This document shows positions 22,701 through 34,377 of a stretch of DNA of 64,000 bases, one piece after another. Origin of the DNA: Brachypodium distachyon (Eukaryota > Streptophyta > Magnoliopsida > Poales > Poaceae); assembly GCF_000005505.3 (NCBI RefSeq), contig NC_016131.3, positions 35,455,001-35,519,000 on the forward strand, read 5' to 3'. The position numbers were made by a program, and so were the translations under genes. The notes under the pieces are model-generated. The model ran no database searches, was not told the DNA's origin, and worked only from the letters and a program-made list of their open reading frames with translations. Position 1 is the stretch's first letter. Each line of letters starts with the position of its first letter.

Positions 22701-23702
22701 TGCACTAGTGGCACTCGGGGTACCACCATTGCATGACGCGTGGGTCGCATCGTTGAGTTCCTGGGAGGATCTCACCCCGGGCGGCAACCACAGGCTGCCG
22801 GCAAGCTACCAGCCCGGAAGGGCTAGCGGGGCTTCGGGGAATATTCCCGCTTGGGCACCTCCCGGGAAGTGAGGTTCCCGGGCGCAGGTTCCCGCGTGGG
22901 CACCTCCCGGGAAGTCAGTTGCCGGGGGAGGGGTTCCCAGGCGCAGGCCCCCACCGCGAGAGCGAGGCCGAGTAGGCAGAGCAGCGACGCCACGTGGGCA
23001 CGCGCTGGGCGTCCAGTGTGCAGTCTCGTCAGGGCAAGGAGTGAGCTGCACGGCGCACTCAATGAGCCGACAGGAGGGGCGTTATCCGTCTTGTCGGGCG
23101 AACAGTGGCTGTCCAGTCCTATTTCTTAGGCCTTAGACCCCTAGCAGCGGGGTTGGCGCTCATGCATGCATGCCAGCGCACCGAGGAGGAGTTGCCCAAG
23201 CTCCTTGCTCGCCACTTGTAAACCATGCACCGTGGCACCTGTGGTATCCCCTTGGCTATAAAAGGAGGACCCCAGCCAACGGTCAAAGGGTTTAGCAAGT
23301 TCAGTTGGTTCGCTAGGTTTTTCTCGTTATCTCGTGCGCTCTACACGAAGGCTCAGTTGGTTGGTTCGTCCCCAGAGCCAACTTGTAGGGCAACACTGGC
23401 AGCGGCCAGAAGTAGAAAGAAACACTTAGCCACAAGGAGATCATCCCCGGGGGTTTCCCCCGGCAACTTGTAATCAGCTGTTTTCTCAGTAATACAAGCT
23501 CAGACAAGCAGGACGTAGGGTTTTACACCTCTGGGTGGCCCGAACGTGGGTAAAAACGTGTGTGCATGCGCTTGCATTGTCCCTCAGAGGCCACGTATCC
23601 CATCGGCCACGCCGGCGACCACCGGAGCGATCCTCGTCGCCCCTGCCGAACCTAAAAGGGGGTGTCCGCACACCCCCGGTGTCGAAGCCCCGTGCTACGA
23701 CA
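22701..23702 (+). repeat. 5' LTR of Tat element D
   Basis: Plus-oriented LTR of the same family as E and F. The start is degenerate (TGCACTAGTGGCACTCGGGG against TGTCGCACCAGTGGCACC in F); it ends ...CTACGACA. Contains clusters of CCCGGGAA palindromes at 22855-22935 and a TATA box. The flanking left sequence is the inverted-repeat region of C. Confidence 0.83.
23257..23264 (+). promoter_or_regulatory. TATA box of D LTR
   Basis: CTATAAAAGG context. The same box is at 38782 and 44976 in the F LTRs and on minus at 37591-37599 in E. Confidence 0.7.
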
Positions 23703-23704
23703 TC

Positions 23705-23724
23705 TGGCGCGCCAGGTAGGGGGA
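23705..23724 (+). promoter_or_regulatory. Primer binding site of D (tRNA-Arg type)
   Basis: TGGCGCGCCAGGTAGGGGGA, 2 nt after the LTR. The implied tRNA end, ...CTGGCGCGCCA, fits plant tRNA-Arg(CCU) as I remember it; the tRNA identity needs a lookup. Confidence 0.7.
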
Positions 23725-23839
23725 GCGTGAGGAGAGCTCGCCGGTGACTGCCGGTGGCAGCGTCTACACCAACCTCGGCCGTGTCTTCTTCGACGAAAGA
23801 GCCAACCACCATGGCCCCCAAGCGGGCTGGTGACCCCCG
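23725..23839 (+). pseudogene. Leader and gag start of element D
   Basis: Gag begins MAPKRAGDPR at 23813 and is interrupted at 23839 by insertion of E; it resumes at 38164. Homologous to the start of F gag. Confidence 0.75.
23835..23839. repeat. Target site duplication of element E, left (CCCCG)
   Basis: Matched by CCCCG at 38159-38163. Confidence 0.88.
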
Positions 23840-24842
23840 TGTCATCGCTCGGTGCTCCGACACCGGGGGCGTGCAGCCACGTCCCCCTTTTAGGTTCGGT
23901 AGGGGCGTCTGGGGCGGAGACCCGGTTATCGCCGGCACGGCCTATGAGGCCCAATGGGGCCGGTATGACCAAGTGCCAAGAGGGCGCGCTAGTACCAGAA
24001 CAAATGCACACCCGTTTTTTATCCAGGTTCAGGCCACCGGGAGGTGTAAAACCCTACGTCCTGCCTGTCTGAACTGATACCGATTGCGGATCAAGCATTT
24101 ACAAGTTTTTGCCGGGCCAGTTCCCGGGTTTCCTCTCAATGTCTAAGTACTCCTTACTATTCTCTGCTCGCTATCTACTGTAACCAACTGACCAACTCGC
24201 TATCCTCCCAACTGTTTAACCCGTCAACCGTTTAAAAAAAACCCTCTCTCCCCTAGACCGTTGGCATGGGTGCTCCTTGTATACACAAGGGGATGCCACA
24301 TGTGCCACGGTGCATGGGCTACAAGTGTCCAACGTGGAGGCATGCGACCCTCCCTGGTAAGTTGGTGGCATGCATGGGTGCCACCTCCGCTGCTAGGGGC
24401 CTAAGACCCTAGGGTAGGATTGGACAACCACTGTTCCTTCGACCCGACAGGTAACTACCCGTCGGTCGGCTCGTTTACTGAGCCGCGCACCTTACTCCTT
24501 GCCTTGGTGGGACCGCGCGTTCCGCGCCTGCCAGGCGCCTGTGTGGCACTGTCCAATGGGCCCCACGACCCGAGGCGGGGGCACGCGGCCGGGAGCTTCC
24601 AGTCCCTGCAAGTCGGCCCGGGAAGCACCCGGGCCAAGCGCGCCCGGGAACCTCCTCCCGGGAAGCAGCTTCCCGGGAGGTGCCTACTCGGGAATATTCC
24701 TGGAAGCCCCGCTAGCCCATTTCGGGCTGGTAGTTTGCCGGGAAGCTCGTTGGCGCTCCCCGGGATGAGACCTTCCCGGGAACCCGGAGGAGGGGGCCAT
24801 GCGTCGCGCAGTGGTGGTACCCCGGGTGCCACTGGTGCGACA
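23840..24842 (-). repeat. 3' LTR of Tat element E
   Basis: Starts TGTCATCGCTCGG and ends GGTGCGACA on plus. Its TATA region reads GTATACAAGG on minus (24274-24283), a mutation of the GTATAAAAGG in the other LTR. Confidence 0.92.
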
Positions 24843-25066
24843 GTAACCCCCGGGCGTGGGCCGGCATCACCTGTCCCCGGAAGGGTCTCTTCCTAGCCGG
24901 TTGCCGGGCTACGCCCTTAACCGATGCGTGGGCCCCCGATCAGTTGCGGGCCCGCGTCCCTTCGCTGCCCCGTGTACGGCCACTCCGCGCATTACTCCCA
25001 GTGATTAGGAGTTATCCCCGTGCACCCGTAGGATACGGAACCGGCCGTTACCAAACGACGGGGCGT

Positions 25067-25073
25067 CATAAAG
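25067..25073 (+). promoter_or_regulatory. TATA-like box of antisense gene (copy E)
   Basis: CATAAAG, 109 nt upstream of the ATG at 25176 and preceded by ACCGGCCGTTACCAAACG. In copy F the same position reads TATAAAG (44106-44112, minus), about 112 nt before its ATG. Confidence 0.5.
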
Positions 25074-26960
25074 CTTTCACTGTTGGCAATGGGGAACAAC
25101 ACTTTGCCCTTTCGCCTCCATCCTCTTCCGCATCTCGCATCCCTGCGCTCTTGCCAGCTTCCACCCTCGCTCCTGATGGCGCCCCCCACCACCAGAAAGG
25201 GGAAGGAGGTCCAGTCTTCGAAGAAGCCCGCGACCAGCAAGACCGAGGCGGCACTCAAAGCGGCCGCCGCCAAGGACCAGAAGAGGCGAGAGATGCGTGC
25301 GAAAGTAGCCTTCTTCCGCCCCGGCTACAACGGCGAGGTGCTGGGGAAGCTCCGGCACGCCGTCGCCTCCAACTTCAACGAGCATGGGGAGACGCGGATC
25401 TTCCCGGCGGGTGTCGAACACCAGGATAACGACTTCCGGATGTTCACGCGCTTCCTCCTCTGCGGCATGGTGCCGCCCTTCTCTCTGTTCCTCCACGCGC
25501 TGATGGAGTCCTATCAGCTGCAGGTGGCACAGCTCCACCCCACCTCGCTCTTCCTCCTTGCCACCTTCCAGTTCCTCTGCAAGGCGTTCGTGGGGGTGAT
25601 GCCGTCGGTGGGGCTCTTCCGGCACTACTTTTACCCACGCATCGACAATGCGAAGGCGATGTCGTCGGGGGTGGTTTTCCGTGCCCGTGACCAGATGAAG
25701 TCGGAGTTCATCGTCCGGTCGGGGAAGAAGATCGAGAAAGAATGGCGGGGCGACTGGTGTTGGGTCCGATTGGAGGACCCCCAGGAGTTCATCCAGCCGT
25801 CGACGGGGCTGCCGGTGCCCCAGATCGGCGGGCAGGATAGGTACCACCGCGACGCCGACCTCCTCCCCATCGTGGAGAAGATCAAGGCGTTGCGGCTAGC
25901 GGGGCTCACAGATGTCGACGTGGCGTGCACCTTCGTCCTTCGGCGCATAGCCCCGCTGCAGCTACGTTCCCGGCCCGCGTGGATGTACACGGGCTCCGGG
26001 GACAGGACACGCCTGCAGGCAGACGACATGGACTTGGAGTCCCTCAAGACGTGGGTGAAGGGGATCTCCGGCGAGGTCTTCCAGTCGATAGAGTTCCCGC
26101 CGGGGGCTCTCCACGCCGGCGTCAAGGCGCTCAGCGACATCGTCGGCGCCTTCCCGCCCTGCAACGAGTGGGGGCTGATGGACGACACCCCCACCCGCGT
26201 CCCGCACGCTCCCCCGCAAGCACCCCGCGGGAAGCAGGTGCTCGAGGAGAGCGAAGGCGGGTCCGAGCCCAGCTGGCCCTCCCTCCAGTCGCTGGACGAC
26301 GAGGCAGGCCAGGTGGCTGCGTCCCCGGAAGTCATCGCCGTGGAGGACGACGACGAGGAAAGCAGCGACAGCGCGCCCCTGATCCTGAGAAGGTCGAGGG
26401 CGTTCGCGGCGGCCGCAGCCACTTCCTCAACAGCGACGTCTGCCCCGGCAGCGGCCCCCACCCTAGCGGCGGTCGCCGCTCCCGGGGCGCCCGCTGGTAC
26501 CACAATGGCAGCCGCGGCAACAGGGGCCGCGAGTGCCTCGGCGGCGGCCCCTGTCTTGCCGGCGGCCGCCGGCTCCGCGGCGGGACCCGCACCCCGGCAA
26601 CGTCAGCACCTGCGGGGGCCTTCGGCGCCCCGGCGACGGCCTTCGCTCCGGTAGCGGGGGCCTCCGCGAGCTTGGCGCCCGGCGGCGCGGCGGCATCGCC
26701 ATCGACACCTGGAGCTCTCCGGGTCACGACGACACCGCGGGCGCCCACGGCGCCGCCCGCCCGGTGGCGCAACCCTCCGAAGTCCTCCTCGCCAGCGGGC
26801 GCCAGCAAGAGGGCGAGGAGTGATTCCCCGACCGGCTCGCCAAGCAAGAGGACGCGCGCGGACACTGGCGGCGCCACCGACCCCGCTGCCTCGAGGCCCA
26901 GCATCGGCACGGGCGCCCCCCTCGACGACCCAGCCCAAGCGGAGACAGGGCCGGCACCAG

Positions 26961-27034
26961 GTATGTCTTCGTCGATTCCCTGCAACTGCAATTCCTGCTA
27001 GCCAAATTCACAAACATGCCTTCTCTTTCTGCAG
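26961..27034 (+). other. Intron 1 of antisense gene (copy E)
   Basis: GTATGT...CTTTCTGCAG, 74 nt, phase 1. Aligned with 7-80 in A. Confidence 0.75.
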
Positions 27035-27120
27035 CTCGCTCGCGGCAAAACCCTTGGACGCTCCTGCTGGCGCAGGCGAGGTAGCGGAGGCTGCATCGGC
27101 AAGCCCGACGGCCGCACATG

Positions 27121-27197
27121 GTAACCGCCCTGGTCGCCCCTATTCGCCTTCGATAACACCAACCATCGCTGACCCTCATGCTTCTCCACGGGTGCAG
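27121..27197 (+). other. Intron 2 of antisense gene (copy E)
   Basis: GTAACC...CGGGTGCAG, 77 nt. Aligned with 176-242 in A. Exon 3 opens in the frame that leads to the WSRKRL segment, as in A and F. Confidence 0.75.
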
Positions 27198-29824
27198 GCA
27201 CAAGCGCGCCCGCGCCCGGAACGGGCGCGGCCGGGGTCGACCCCGACACGGTCGTCGGGGCCATGGGGGCGGAGGTGGAGTCGGAAACGGCTCCCGTGTC
27301 CGTCCCCCGCCGCGACGAACACAGCGGCAACAGTGGGGACCGCTGCCGCCGCGGCGGCACCCAGCGACACGCCAGAAGCCGCGGACGTGGCCGGCTCGGG
27401 CTCACCCGCCGTCCAGCAAGGGACGACCCCCGCCGGAAGCAGGGAACCCTCTCCAACCCCGGTATCCCGGAGCCTAGGCGCGGGGGAAGTTGTCGGGGAA
27501 GGACAGCAAGAACCCCGGAGCAAGTTGGCGACCCCGCGCCCAGCTCCACTTCAGCAGCTGGGGCTTCGTCATCCTCGGGGGCTCTCCCCGGCACCGACCT
27601 CGGCACCCTCGCCGGGGTCGCTTGGAATCCTCTTACCTGGGATCCGAGCGTCTTCGAGCGGGGGCACCGGTTCCTGGACGCCGTCCGGGACCAGCAGTTC
27701 GCCTTCGTCACCTCCGACAACGAGGTGAGGGAGCGCCACACCGCCGCCTAGAATCAACTCGGCGAGGTGCGGGAGGCCGTCGAGAGAGAGCGGCGCGAAC
27801 TCTCCCGGCTGTGCGAAGAGACGCGCCTCGCCGAAGAGGAGGCGCGGCTGGCCCGGCAAGCCCTGGAGGCTGCTCGGGAGCCGGTAGTCCCGGAGGCCGA
27901 GCTCCGTCGGCAACTGGAGGTCTAGCGCACGGAGCTCCAAGGTAGGCTCGACGCAATGGCGGCAACCCTAGTAGCTTCCCGGAAGGAACATGCCGAGGTG
28001 CTCGCGACGGCCCAAGCGCGGTTGGACGAGAAGAGCGAGCTGATCGCCAACTACCGTGGCGAGATCGAAGGCCTCCGCGTCCTGCTGGAGGTGCAGGTCA
28101 AGGCCGCCGAGGGCGCGGCGAGAGCGGCGACTCAGCACGAGGCCGAGCTCAACTCGGTTAAAGGCAAAGCGGCCGGGCTTGAGGGCGAGTTGGCCGCCGT
28201 CCGGGAAGAGCTCGCCAAGGCCGGCAAGGCAACCGCGGCCCAGGCCTTGGAGCTTGCGAAGCTGGAGGGCTGCGTCAGCAAGGGCAAGAAGGAGAAGCTG
28301 GCGAAGATCGGGTAGCGGCCGCTCGAGACGGAGAAGCTGGCGAAGATCGCCGGGTCGCTGCGCGACTTGCTGCCCAAGTTCGAGCTGCAGGTGGCGGAGG
28401 TGGACGACACGGACGTCACGACCCTGATCCCCTTCTTCTCCGACTTGTTGGGGAAGCTCGGGGCGCTCGACGTCTGGATCGCCAAGTACGGCGCCAACGA
28501 AGTCGCCAACTGCACCCGGGAGGTTGCCGGGACAATCCTCCCGCGGATTCATCTCCGGGACCCAGAATTCCCCTTCGAGTCCTTGCTGGACGCTTGGTCC
28601 GACAGCGAGGACGAGCCCATGCACACCCAGGCAGTGCGCGAGTTCGTCGACGAGGTCGTCGAGCGGATGCAGATGAAGCCGTAGCCTGAACCCCCTGTCG
28701 ACCCCCCGACCGAAGACGACGACAACTAGCTGTCGCGGCCCCTGGCTATACTCGTTGCTTCCCCTGTACCTCTTTCTTGTTTGCTTTACCTGCAAGTATG
28801 GCGCTTAGCGCCGTTTGGACAATGATCTTTTGGTTAGTCCATGTAACCACTCCACACCTAGTCAATCAAGCTCGTTAGTTTGCTCAATTTTTGTCCTTTA
28901 TTCCCGAGGCCGCCTCGCGGGGTGGTTCCCAAAGCCTGTGCGTGTCTTGCCTTGTGCTGCGGGGGGACTCGCGCACGCCTCACCCTTGACCAGACCAGGG
29001 ACCTGGGACGGACCCGCGGTGCCGACCTGGGGCCAAGCGGTAGCGGGGAGCCACTCCGCTTGCGGGGTAACCACCCCGAGCCGTGTCCTCCCGGGGCAGA
29101 CCCGGGAGCCACACGGGGAGCGCACTCCCCCCGCAAGCGTCCCTTGTAACACTCCGGCTACACGCGGGATCCAGGGCCGCACCCAGCGGGGCAGTGCTCA
29201 GTTTCGTTCAGCTCTTAGCGAATTCAACGTTCATGTTCAGATACTTAGCTTTCCGTTTGGTCCAACGTTCCGCGATGCTCTGCGGTAGAGTGCAGACGGG
29301 GCACCGCCTTGGTAGGGACCCTCCCGGGGTACCTGTTCAAGGGAAACGATTTCTGAGGGATGCAGCAGGAGCGCGGGGGCAGGATCGCCGCCAGCGGCAA
29401 CCGCCGCCGACGATGCTACCACCATGCCCATGCGGCAACCCTCGCCTTCAGGGACAGACCCTGGCCTTCAGGGGGGAACCCTGGTTTAGGAGGACTCCGC
29501 CCCGGGAGCAGCCGCAAGACGGCTATAACGTCCTCGCCGCCAGCTGCGCCCCACCCCGAACGACGGGCACGGGTGGCGAGGAAGTTATAGCCTCCCAGCG
29601 ACAGCCCCCGCAACTGGGGAAACCTGGTTTTTCTGGGGAACTCGCCCCAAGGGATGCGACGACCCTTGTTACCCAGAACCTAAACTGCTCGAGGGCCGCG
29701 GCAGGGACGCGGTGATGGGCCGGAACGAGCGACGAGCGCCGGCACCGGCGCCATCACAACGTCCTCGCAATGACCCGCGCCCGAAAAAGACTCTCTCAAA
29801 GGAAATGCGGCCGGGTCTCTGTGG

Positions 29825-30270
29825 CAGTGCACCCGCCGGCACAAGGCACGGATGGCACGCACTTCCATAGAGTCTCCGCGATCGACCCTGCTCCTTGCGG
29901 AGGTGTCCTACGGAGGGGGGCGACAAGGGCACTTTGGTAATGCACCCCGTCGGCGCCGGACGCGGACGGGACGCACCGCCACAGTGCCTCTGCGGCGACC
30001 CTCGCCACGGAACCGCCCCTTTGAGGAAGCGCAGCAGGGGCACAACGGCAGTGCACCTGTCGGCGCGGGACGCCGATGGCACGCACTTCCCCCGTGCCTC
30101 TGCGGCGCCCCTCAGGGTGGGCTCGATGGGGTGGTGCGGCAGGGGCACGATGGCGGTGCATCCGCCGGTGCTAGGCGCCGGCGGGAAGCACCCCCTCCGC
30201 GCCTCCGTCGCACCACCTGCTTTCACGGCCCCGAACCCGGCTTCGCTCTGAGCAATTCCGTGGTTGGGGC
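29825..30270. repeat. Tandem repeat, four diverged ~105-114-bp units
   Basis: Units start at about 29825, 29939, 30049 and 30154, each with a TGCACC-C-GTCGGCGC-like core followed by ACGGGACGCAC or ATGGCACGCAC and a TGCCTCTGCGGCG segment. Confidence 0.65.
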
Positions 30271-30743
30271 GCGCCTTTTATAGGCACGGGGGGGTGGGGG
30301 GGGCTTGCCACCGCGTGGCACCGTGGCGCCTTTTCCCCGAACGCGGAGCCGTTTCCGCCGCCATGCTTACCGGGTAACCACGGCACATGTGGCGGCCAGC
30401 TGACAATCCAGAAGCCTCGGAGTGCGGTGAACCCCTTGTGTTGCGGTCCTCCCGCACCACAAGGCACCGGTGTATGGTGCGTCCCGTGGGCAGCTCACGG
30501 GCACCACAGTGTACAAGATTCCTCCGTTTCCTGCAGGTTAGACTCTTACCAGATCCGAGGTCCTGAAAAAATTTCAAAACTTATGAAAACAAGTAACACA
30601 GGTAAATCAGATAAATCTCATCTCTCCTGCTTCCCAGCCCCCGGCACAAAGGGGTCGATGCCAAACTTGGATGTGAGCGTTTCCTTCCCGGACGCAGTGA
30701 CTACGCGGTGCGGGCGGCGGGAGGCCGAGCAACCGCACACCTA

Positions 30744-30822
30744 GTGGTGCACGTTGCGGGAAGCCCGCCAACGGCACGACCAGTGATGCACCTTGCGGGA
30801 AGCCCGCCAACGGCATGTCCAG
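30744..30822. repeat. Two 39-bp tandem units in the E spacer
   Basis: Each unit contains TTGCGGGAAGCCCGCCAACG, itself a partly inverted sequence (GCGGGAAGCCCGC). Confidence 0.7.
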
Positions 30823-31089
30823 TGCCGGAACGATCCGGCAACGGGTTTTCGTTTTGGGGCCACGGCAGCCCCTTGCTCACAGCCAAGTAGGGAAAGACAC
30901 CTTTGTGCACTTAAAGCAGGAGGCAAGAGGGGGAAAACAAGCGAATGAACAAGGCAAGAACAAAGCTCAGGGGTGAAACACCTATCTTTATTCACAGTTA
31001 ACTAGCGGTTTACACACGGGGGCTGCCCGGTTACACTAGTTCGAGAGGTATGCATCGGAGGCATCACCTGAGGGTCGGGCTCCGCCGCT

Positions 31090-32502
31090 TCACGGGTAGA
31101 ACTTGCGCAAGTGTTCAATATTCCAGCTATTGGGCACCGGCAAGCCGTCTTCGGTTTCCAGGCGGACAGCCCCCGGCCTGGTCACCTGCACTACTCGGAA
31201 GGGGCCCTCCCATTTCGGAGTCAACTTGTTCCCGGCCTTCGTTCCTTGTATCCGACGCAGGACAAGGTCTCCGTTCTGGAGCCCCCGGGGATGGACTCGT
31301 CTGTCGTGATAACGACGGAGTCCTTGCTGGTAGCGCGCGGCTCGCACAGCAGCCCGGCACCGAAGCTCTTCGATGAAGTTTAGATCGTCGACCCTTTGCT
31401 CGTGTTGGCTGGCGTCGCCGTACGCGCGTACTCGGGGAGATCCGTACTTGAGCTCGAGGGGCAGCACCGCTTCTGCCCCGTAGACAAGGGCGAAAGGAGT
31501 TTTGCCCGTTGCCCGACTAGGTGTGGTCCGGATGGACCACAGCACGGGCTGGAGTTCTTCGATCCAGTGCTTCCCGTGGCCTTTGAGCTTGTCAAAGGTT
31601 CTCGTCTTGAGCCCCCGCAAAACCTCTGCGTTGGCTCGCTCCGCGTGTCCGTTGCTCCTCGGGTGAGCGACGGATGCGAAGCGCAACTTAGTGCCCATGT
31701 CTTCACAGTAGGCGCGAAACGCTGCGCTCGTGAATTGCGTGCCGTTATCGGTGATGATGCTGTTGGGAACCCCAAACCGGCACACAATGCCCTTAAGGAA
31801 CTTGATGGCCGCCTGGGCGGTCACCTTGCGCACTGGTTCCACCTCCACCCATTTGGAGAACTTGTCGACGGCCACCAACAAGTATTCGTAACCGCCAACC
31901 GCCCTTGGTAGCTTGCCGACGATGTCTAGTCCCCAGACCGCGAACGGCCATGAGGACGGGATGGCATGCAGGGCCTGGGCTGGTTGGTTGCTCTTCTTCG
32001 AGTGGAACTGGCACGCTTCGCACGTCCTCCCCATCCGCTCTGCGTCGGCCAGGGCCGTGGGCCAGTAAAAACCATGCCGGAAAGCCTTGCCGTCTAAAGC
32101 CCGGGAGGCCACATGGTGTGAACATGTGCCTCGATGTATGTCCTCCAACAGTGCACACCCTTCATCCTGCGGCACGCAGAGGAGTTTTACACCATTCGCA
32201 CGCCTGCGGTAGACGCTGCCATCTATCACGGTGTACATCTTGGCTCGCCGCGCTACGCGCTCCGCGGCGACGTCATCCTCCGGGAGAGCCTCCCATTTCA
32301 AATAGCGGGCGATCTCTTCCGCCCAGGGAGGAATTTCTCTGCCCGTGCATGCCGCCATATCAGCGGCATGGACCCCTGCTGCTGCAGGGGTTCCCTCGGT
32401 TGCCGGAGGGGCGTCCCCGGCAGCCGTCTGGGGGGTGACTGAAGGAGCCAGTTGCTTCTGACAGAACACCCCCGCCGGAGGCTTCCGGCACTCTGCTGCC
32501 AT
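31090..32502 (-). pseudogene. Integrase of Tat element E (frame intact)
   Basis: 470-residue open frame from the N-terminal linker through the zinc domain (HRGTCSHHV, CEACQFH), DDE core (GLDIVG, TDNGTQFTSAAF, a Glu in HAERANAE) and C-terminal domain (GDLVLRRIQG, PKWEGPFRVV, NIEHLRKFYP). This is the only pol domain in the window that looks complete. It would be made as part of the gag-pol polyprotein, but upstream frameshifts remove it from translation. Confidence 0.9.
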
Positions 32503-32512
32503 CTTGGCCAGC

Positions 32513-34338
32513 TCATCCGCAGCGAAGTTGTCCTTCCGCTTGACGTTCTAGCTTGCGGACCTCTTCCACGTACGGCGCCATTTGAGGGCAATCGTAGTCC
32601 TTGTTCACCTGGTTGATCACAAGCTGGGAATCACCGCGAACAACCAGGCGCTTAATGTCTAGGGCGACCGCTGCCCGCAGCCCGGCAAGCAGGCCTTCGT
32701 ACTCCGCCGTGTTGTTGGTGGAGTTAGCGAAGTCGAGTTGGACGGCGAACCGCAGCTGGTCCCCTGTGGGTGACTCGATGACGACCCCGGCTCCCGCTCC
32801 CTGGAGACTGAACGCACCGTCGAAGTAGAGGACCCAGGGGCCCTCGTCCAGCTTGCCGGGAAGGCCGGTCTCCGACTCACTTTCTTCTACGCCCGTGGAC
32901 GTCCACTCCGCGACAAAGTCCGCCAGGGCCGTGCTCTTGATGCTTTTGGAGTTGGCGAAGTGGAGGTCGAGCTCCATCCTCCATTCGGCCACTCTCCCGG
33001 TGGCTTCACGGTTGGTGAGGGTCTTCCCGAGGCAGAACCCGGACACCACCGTGATGCGGTGCACCTGGAAGTAGTGGCGCAACTTGTGGGACGCAAGGAG
33101 AATCCCCAGAAGGAGCTTCTGTACTTTTGGGTATCTTGTCCGCGCGTCGCGCAACACCGTACTGACGAAGTACACCGGTCGCTGCACCAACCGCTTCCGC
33201 GGCACCGAGGTTGCCGGCTCTGGGGTGGTCCCTGGGCTTGAGGTGGTTGCCGGAGGCTGCTCAGCCACCTGCCCCGCAGCCCCAATCCCCGGGACGTCTT
33301 CCTCCCTCTCGGCAACCAGCACCGAGCTGACCACCTGGTCAGTCGCCGTTAGGTAGAGTAGCAGCGGCTCGCCCAACTTGGAGGCGACGAGGATGGGCGG
33401 TGACCTCAGGTATCGCTTGAGTTCCTGGAGCGCCGCCTCGGCCTCGACAGTCCAGTCGACTGGACCCTTCTTCTTCATTACCCGGAAGAAAGGTAGGGCA
33501 CGCTCGCCCAGCCTGGAGATGAAGCGTCCAGGCACGGCAACGCAGCCGTTGAGGCGCTGGACATCTTTCACCTTGCGGGGGGCCTCCATCTTCTCGATGG
33601 CTTCTATTTTGGTTGGGTTGGCCTGTATCCCCCGGTGTGAAACCAAGAAACCCAGAAGCTGCCCGGAGTTGACACCGAAGGTGCACTTATCCGGGTCAGT
33701 CTGAGCTTGATCTTGCGGAGGTTGTCCAATGTCTCCCGCGGGTCATCAATCAGGGAGTCCCTACGCTTCGATTTGATGACGATGTCATCCATGTAGGCCT
33801 CCGCGTTGCGGCCTAGCTGGGGCCCCAAACATTCTCGCAGGGCGCGCTGTAATGTGGAGCCCGCGTTCTTCAACCCGAAAGGCATGCATGTATAGCAGTA
33901 GCAGCCAATCGGGGTGATAAACGTTGTCTTTTCCTCATCCTCGACCGCCATCTTGATTTGATGGTAGCCGGAGAAAGCATCCAAAAAACTCAACAGGTCA
34001 CAACCAGCGGTAGAATCAACGATCTGGTCGATACGGGGTACAGGGAAGGGATCCTTGGGGTATGCACGATTAAGATCGGTAAAATCCACGCACATGCGAA
34101 GCTTATTCCCCGCTTTGGGCACCACTACAGGGTTAGCCAGCCAAGTGGGGTACAAAACTTCCCTGATCGCCCCGGCAGCCCTGAGCTTGCCCACCTCTTG
34201 CTTGATGAAATCTTTCCGCTCTTGTGCCTGCCGCCGGATCTTCTGCTTGACGGGGTGCGCGTCCGGGCGCACCGCGAACCGATGCTCAATCACCTCCCTG
34301 GGGACTCCGGGAAGGTCCGACGGTTCCCAGGCGAACAC
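32513..34338 (-). pseudogene. RT and dual RNase H of Tat element E
   Basis: 34338-33646: RT with MCVDFTDLNRA, MPFGLKNAG and an intact YMDD (AYMDDIVIKS). A one-base change near 33690 shifts the frame into 33646-32513, which holds the thumb, a degenerate RNase H ([18 protein letters not shown]) and the archaeal-like RNase H with [20 protein letters not shown] and VRGDSQLVI. A ~40-nt deletion at about 32548 separates this from integrase. Confidence 0.9.
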
Positions 34339-34377
34339 GTCGGCATTTTCCCGGAGGAAGGTGACGAGGGCGCTTTC

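Larger units (their letters stand above)
25176..28729 (+). pseudogene. Antisense spliced gene of Tat element E
   Basis: Exon 1 25176-26960, exon 2 27035-27120, exon 3 27198-28729. The start MAPPTTRKGKEV is chosen because copy F begins at the same codon. Residues ~40-250 match the Pfam family 'putative gypsy type transposon' (Transposase_28): FFRPGYNGEV, HALMESYQLQVAQLHP, FLCKAFVGVMPSVGLFRHYF, DRYHRDADLLP, ASRPAWMYTG-like. Then comes an Ala/Pro/Ser-rich linker with a basic patch (SKRTRAD), and after splicing a coiled coil and conserved tail. Despite the family name, no transposase catalytic motif is visible. Breaks: a linker frameshift near 26640, 10 nt lost at the start of exon 2, and stops at 27749, 27923, 28313 and 28682, two of them CAG-to-TAG. 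Role unknown. Confidence 0.75.
28730..31089. repeat. Spacer of Tat element E
   Basis: No gene supported. Holds the family block at about 28900-29150, GC-rich low-complexity DNA, and the two tandem repeats listed below. Confidence 0.65.

Noticed and set aside
25176..26654. DNA transposase
   Set aside because: The domain family carries 'transposase' in its name, but no DDE motif or terminal inverted repeats are visible, and it sits inside an LTR element.
29825..30270. CRISPR-like array
   Set aside because: Units are ~110 bp, diverged and contiguous without spacers, in a plant genome.
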